The position numbers and the translations under genes are program-made. A stretch of DNA of 9,018 bases from NCBI GenBank assembly GCA_019420045.1, contig JAHZHY010000339.1, positions 5,159 to 14,176 on the forward strand, written 5' to 3'. The notes beneath the pieces are model-generated. The model saw nothing but the letters and a program-made list of their open reading frames with translations, was not told the DNA's origin and ran no database searches. Origin of the DNA: Clostridiales bacterium (GTDB lineage Bacteria > Bacillota > Clostridia > Oscillospirales > Butyricicoccaceae). Each line of letters starts with the position of its first letter. Positions within the stretch are counted from its first letter, which is position 1. Below are positions 6,202 through 9,018 of this stretch, one piece after another.

Positions 6202-6246
6202 GAGTATGACAAGAATAGTTGTCATTATGACAATAAAATAAGTCAT
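6173..6246. promoter_or_regulatory. Triple operator TGAC-N10-GTCA, probable XRE repressor sites
   Basis: Three inverted repeats share the pattern TGAC-N10-GTCA. Site 1 is TTGACAA-N6-TTGTCAA at 6173-6192, over the -35. Site 2 is ATGACAA-N6-TTGTCAT at 6206-6225, at the start of transcription. Site 3 is ATGAC-N10-GTCAT at 6227-6246, just before the ribosome binding site. Sites 1 and 2 also share the inner AATAG/ATAG sequence. Centres lie 33 and 21 bp apart, close to whole helical turns. The layout fits autorepression by the downstream XRE protein, which is an inference from position. Confidence 0.8.
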
Positions 6247-6260
6247 AAGGGAGGGTGTCC

Positions 6261-6473
6261 ATGGGACTTCAGAATCGACTCAAAGAATTGCGGGCCAAGC
6301 ATGGGCTTAACCAACAGGAGTTGGGCAGCCTGGTAGGGGCTTCCCGGCAGACCATCAGCCTCATCGAACGGGGGGATTATAACCCTTCGATCACCCTGGC
6401 CCTGCGCATTTCCCAGGTGTTTGGGGTGCCGGTGGAGCAGGTATTTTATCTCACAGAGGAGGAATCAAAATGA
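6261..6473 (+). CDS. Short XRE-family HTH transcriptional regulator
   Basis: This 70-residue protein is almost entirely one Cro/C1-type helix-turn-helix domain. It opens RLKELRAKHGLNQQELG, and the recognition region GASRQTISLIERGDYNPS (about 26-43) is typical of the family. It ends LRISQVFGVPVEQVFYL. There is no room for a sensor domain, so any signal would come from a partner protein or from its own level. ATG 6261 is chosen because GGGAGG at 6249-6254 is ideally spaced; an in-frame GTG at 6255 falls inside that site. The stop overlaps the start of the next gene (ATGA, 6470-6473), so the two are translationally coupled. Three matching inverted repeats over the promoter make autorepression likely. 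Confidence 0.93.
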   Translation: MGLQNRLKELRAKHGLNQQELGSLVGASRQTISLIERGDYNPSITLALRISQVFGVPVEQVFYLTEEESK

Positions 6474-7192
6474 AACGGGAGAAGCAAAGTGGAAAATCTG
6501 TGGCAAAATTTCTGGGCACCACATTGCTGTGTGCTTTGCTGGGCGGCGTAGCCGGTTACTGTGCGGCGGCCAACGGCGATGCCTTGGAAAGTGTGCTGGA
6601 TCAGGGGAAAATGCTGGTGCAGCAGCTGGGAATGTGGTGGTTCCTCCCCGGATTCCTTTTGCTGTTTTTGGGATGGATGCTGTACGGAAAGACGAAGAAG
6701 CTGGTCGCTCAGGCCGGAGAGGATGACGAGGTTTTCCAGCGGTGTAACCGGCTGTTGGGACGGTGTATGCTCTGTTCCGGCGGTGCCACTCCCCTGTTTT
6801 TCATTGCCATCACCATCAGCTTTTATTCGGCAGAGAAGCAAAACATACTGTGGTCCATGGGATTGGCCATCGTCTATCTCACATTGCTCATTGTTTTGGA
6901 GGTAAAAGCGGTGCAGCGCACCAAGTTTATCTTCCCGGAAAAGCAGGGCGATCCCCTCAGCAGCCGCTTTCAGAAGGACTGGTACCAAAGCTGTGACGAA
7001 GCGGAACGGCAGCGGATGGGCCAGTGCAGTTACCGGGCTTTCCAGGCCACCGGCAAAGGGTTTCTTCTGGTGATGGTCGGCATGTGCCTGCTGTCTGTAT
7101 TCCAGCTGGTGCAGCCGGCCTGGGCCTTGGTAGTGGGCGGCCTGTGGCTTTTGCAGCAGATGACATATCTGTGGTATGCAAACAAAACCTAA
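6470..7192 (+). CDS. DUF3169-like multi-pass membrane protein
   Basis: The 240-residue product has about six hydrophobic helices: 12-32, 53-73, 99-119, 125-145, 193-213 and 216-236. A cytoplasmic-type loop (about 147-190) contains WYQSCDEAERQRMGQCSY. The N-terminal MKREKQSGKSVAKFL leading into a Gly-rich first helix, the WxxSCDEAE motif and the closing YLWYANK resemble the DUF3169 family, which is often coded beside a short XRE regulator. I assign it from memory of these motifs. No enzyme motif is seen. ATG 6470 overlaps the regulator stop, with AGAGGAGG at 6455-6462 as ribosome binding site. It could sense membrane stress or an antimicrobial and signal to the regulator, but its function is unknown. 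Confidence 0.82.
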   Translation: MKREKQSGKSVAKFLGTTLLCALLGGVAGYCAAANGDALESVLDQGKMLVQQLGMWWFLPGFLLLFLGWMLYGKTKKLVAQAGEDDEVFQRCNRLLGRCMLCSGGATPLFFIAITISFYSAEKQNILWSMGLAIVYLTLLIVLEVKAVQRTKFIFPEKQGDPLSSRFQKDWYQSCDEAERQRMGQCSYRAFQATGKGFLLVMVGMCLLSVFQLVQPAWALVVGGLWLLQQMTYLWYANKT

Positions 7193-7198
7193 AAACAG

Positions 7199-7228
7199 AA
7201 AAAATCCCCCAATTTCGGGGGATTTTTT
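7199..7228. terminator. Bidirectional terminator between convergent genes
   Basis: An A-run, TCCCCC (7205-7210), loop AATTTC, GGGGGA (7217-7222) and six T (7223-7228) form a near-symmetrical hairpin. It can stop the DUF3169 operon on the plus strand and the exporter gene on the minus strand, whose stop lies 20 bp away. Confidence 0.92.
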
Positions 7229-7247
7229 GCTGCTTTCAAGCGAGTGT

Positions 7248-9018
7248 TCAAAATGCCTTTTGGAATCGTTCCTCCTGGAACTGACGGGTGTAGAGGGAAT
7301 AGTAATAGCCGTGCTTTCGGAGAAGTTCTCCATGGGTGCCCCGCTCGATGATCTTTCCATCCCGTACCACCAGGATCACATGGGCGTTTTTTACGGTAGA
7401 CAGCCGGTGGGCAATGAGGAAAGAGGTGCGGTTTTCCAGCACCTTGCCGATGATCTGCTGGATCAGTGCCTCGGTTTCGGTGTCCACCGAAGATGTGGCT
7501 TCGTCCAGCACAAAGATCCGGGGATTTGCCACAATGGCCCGGGCAATGGAGATCAGCTGCTTCTGGCCGGTGGACAGCTGGCTGCCGCCTTCACCCACCT
7601 GGGCCTGGTAACCTCCAGGCATGGCCATGATGAAGTCATGGGCACAGGCCATTTTGGCGGCCTGCTCGATCTCTTCCCGGGTGGCGTCCAGCTTGCCATA
7701 GCGGATGTTTTCCTCAATGGTGCCGGTGAAGAGGTGAGGAGACTGGAGCACATAGCCGATGTTGCTGTGCAGCCAGCCCACGCTTCGCTCCCTGTAGTCC
7801 ACCCCATCGATGAGGATTTTTCCCTCTGTGGGTTCATAGAACCGGCAGGCCAGGTTTACCAGGGTGGATTTTCCTGCGCCGGTCTCCCCTACAATGGCCA
7901 CGGTGGAACCAGCCGGGATGTGCAGATTGAAATGCTCCAGCACATTGACTTCCCCGTCGGGATAGCGGAAGGTTACATCCTGGAAGGTGATGTCTCCCTG
8001 GATGCTTTCCCAGTTTTCTTTTTTGGGATGGAAGATATCCCCGTACTTTTCCTCAATGGCAGGCGGGTCCTGGATGGCGGGGACGGTTTCCAGCAGCCGG
8101 TTGACCCGTTCTACATTGGCCTGCACGGCGATGGCGTCGGCCAGGACGCTGACCACCATCTGAATGGGCTCCACAATGTTCATGGTGTAGGAGATGAACA
8201 CCGCCAGGGTACCCAGAGGGATGCCCCAGGGGCCCACCATCACGCCGCCTGCGGCCATTACCAGGGCCAGGGATACAGACCCCAGAAACATCACCAGAGG
8301 CTGGAACAGGGCGTGAAGGGTTTTGGCGTGCATGGCCTTGCGGCGCATATCCAGATTGATCTCCCGGAATTCACGGCATACCGTGTCCTCCACGGCCAGT
8401 GTCTTGATGGTTTTGGCGCCGGAAATATTCTCGTTGAAGGAAGCGGTCAGAGTGGAGTTGGCTCTTCTCACCCGCCGGTTGGCCCGCAGAAGCCGCCGCT
8501 GGAAAAAAGAGCACACCAAGGCGATGGGCGGCACCACGATGAGCACCAGCAGCGCCAGCTTCCAGGACAGCAGGAACATGGAGATGACCACGAAGACCAG
8601 ATAGCAGCCGTTCCACACAAACTCCGCCAGCCGCCAGGAGAAGATGGAGCCCAGCTGGTTTGTGTCGCTCATCACCCGGGCCACCAGGTAGCCCACAGGG
8701 GTCACATTGAAAAAGGAAAGCGGCAGCCGTTGCAGGTGTTCAAAGCAGGCATCCCGCAGGGCCTGGCCCACCTTCATTTCGATGACGATGCATTGCTGAC
8801 AGTAAATCACATTGGCGCCGGTCTGCAAACCGGCGGCCAGAGCATAAAGCAGAGCGAAAATCCCCAGGCCCTCTGTGGTTTGCAGGGCGATGAAATGGTC
8901 GATGGCGTACCGGCTGAAATAGGGAAAGATGGCATCGAAAAGAGCGGTGGCCATGGCTGCAAGCAAAAGCAGGACAAAGGGAGTTTTGAGGAACCGGATA
9001 TACCGGAACAGCTTTTTC
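7248..9018 (-). CDS. ABC exporter, fused membrane and ATP-binding domains (5'-truncated by window edge)
   Basis: This is a half-transporter of the MsbA/LmrA type, which pumps lipids, drugs or peptides out across the membrane as a dimer. The frame stays open to the window edge with KKLFRYIRFLKTPF ahead of the first possible start (TTG at 8966), so the true start lies beyond. Counting from 8966 (572 residues), the membrane domain spans about 1-290. The ATPase follows: Walker A GETGAGKST 360-368, Q-loop Gln408, signature LSTGQ 464-468, Walker B IFVLDE 484-489, H-loop His520 in IAHRLSTV. All catalytic residues are intact; LSTGQ in place of LSGGQ is a mild variation. Some relatives work as heterodimers coded by tandem genes; a partner could lie upstream, outside the window. 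The gene converges on the XRE/DUF3169 operon and shares its terminator. Substrate cannot be told from sequence. Confidence 0.93.
   Translation of the reverse strand, partial: KKLFRYIRFLKTPFVLLLLAAMATALFDAIFPYFSRYAIDHFIALQTTEGLGIFALLYALAAGLQTGANVIYCQQCIVIEMKVGQALRDACFEHLQRLPLSFFNVTPVGYLVARVMSDTNQLGSIFSWRLAEFVWNGCYLVFVVISMFLLSWKLALLVLIVVPPIALVCSFFQRRLLRANRRVRRANSTLTASFNENISGAKTIKTLAVEDTVCREFREINLDMRRKAMHAKTLHALFQPLVMFLGSVSLALVMAAGGVMVGPWGIPLGTLAVFISYTMNIVEPIQMVVSVLADAIAVQANVERVNRLLETVPAIQDPPAIEEKYGDIFHPKKENWESIQGDITFQDVTFRYPDGEVNVLEHFNLHIPAGSTVAIVGETGAGKSTLVNLACRFYEPTEGKILIDGVDYRERSVGWLHSNIGYVLQSPHLFTGTIEENIRYGKLDATREEIEQAAKMACAHDFIMAMPGGYQAQVGEGGSQLSTGQKQLISIARAIVANPRIFVLDEATSSVDTETEALIQQIIGKVLENRTSFLIAHRLSTVKNAHVILVVRDGKIIERGTHGELLRKHGYYYSLYTRQFQEERFQKAF

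Noticed and set aside
6026..6241. Plus-strand 71-codon frame between the relic and the XRE gene
   Set aside because: It reads across the antisense of the relic, a terminator, the promoter and two operators, with no motif or ribosome binding site.
6446..7360. Minus-strand frame of 304 codons opposite the DUF3169-like gene
   Set aside because: It runs through the bidirectional terminator and overlaps the 3' end of the exporter gene, and has no family motif.

Overview
The window looks like part of the chromosome of a Bacillota (Firmicutes) bacterium. The supporting signs are moderately GC-rich coding sequence, AAGGGG/GGGAGG ribosome binding sites, TTGACA/TATAAT promoters (several with an extended -10 TGn), compact GC-hairpin/T-run terminators, and a short XRE regulator paired with a DUF3169-type membrane protein. 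I cannot place it at class level; a Negativicutes or Clostridia amino-acid fermenter would fit.

Left part (1-3533): the 3' end of a di/oligopeptide ABC importer operon. It holds a DppD/OppD-type ATPase cut by the window edge and, 3 bp later, a DppF/OppF-type ATPase that is broken by an apparent ~22-bp deletion between short direct repeats. The deletion removes the H-loop. A strong terminator closes the operon. A 180-bp gap follows with a structured element carrying two direct and two inverted copies of a GGTATAAT-like -10 box. It leads into a complete gamma-glutamyltransferase (Ggt, YwrD-like, without signal peptide). A peptide importer beside a gamma-glutamyl hydrolase/transferase suggests use of peptides and gamma-glutamyl compounds.

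Middle (3534-5904): a stand-alone initiator tRNA-fMet gene with a consensus promoter and its own terminator. Two single-gene units follow, each with its own promoter and terminator. One encodes an unrecognised membrane-anchored coiled-coil protein of about 411 aa. The other encodes a small lipoprotein of 208 aa that may be IseA-like.

Right part (5905-9018): a decayed fragment of an ABC-exporter nucleotide-binding domain on the minus strand, then an orphan terminator. Next comes a tightly built regulator/membrane-protein operon (XRE repressor plus DUF3169-like protein, ATGA overlap). Its promoter carries three TGAC-N10-GTCA inverted repeats. A shared bidirectional terminator separates this operon from a convergent ABC exporter (fused TMD-NBD), whose 5' end lies beyond the window. 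The decayed fragment is homologous to the NBD of this exporter.

The best candidate for an under-described system is the XRE/DUF3169 operon with its triple operator, flanked by an intact exporter and an exporter remnant. No CRISPR array, insertion sequence or phage gene was seen.
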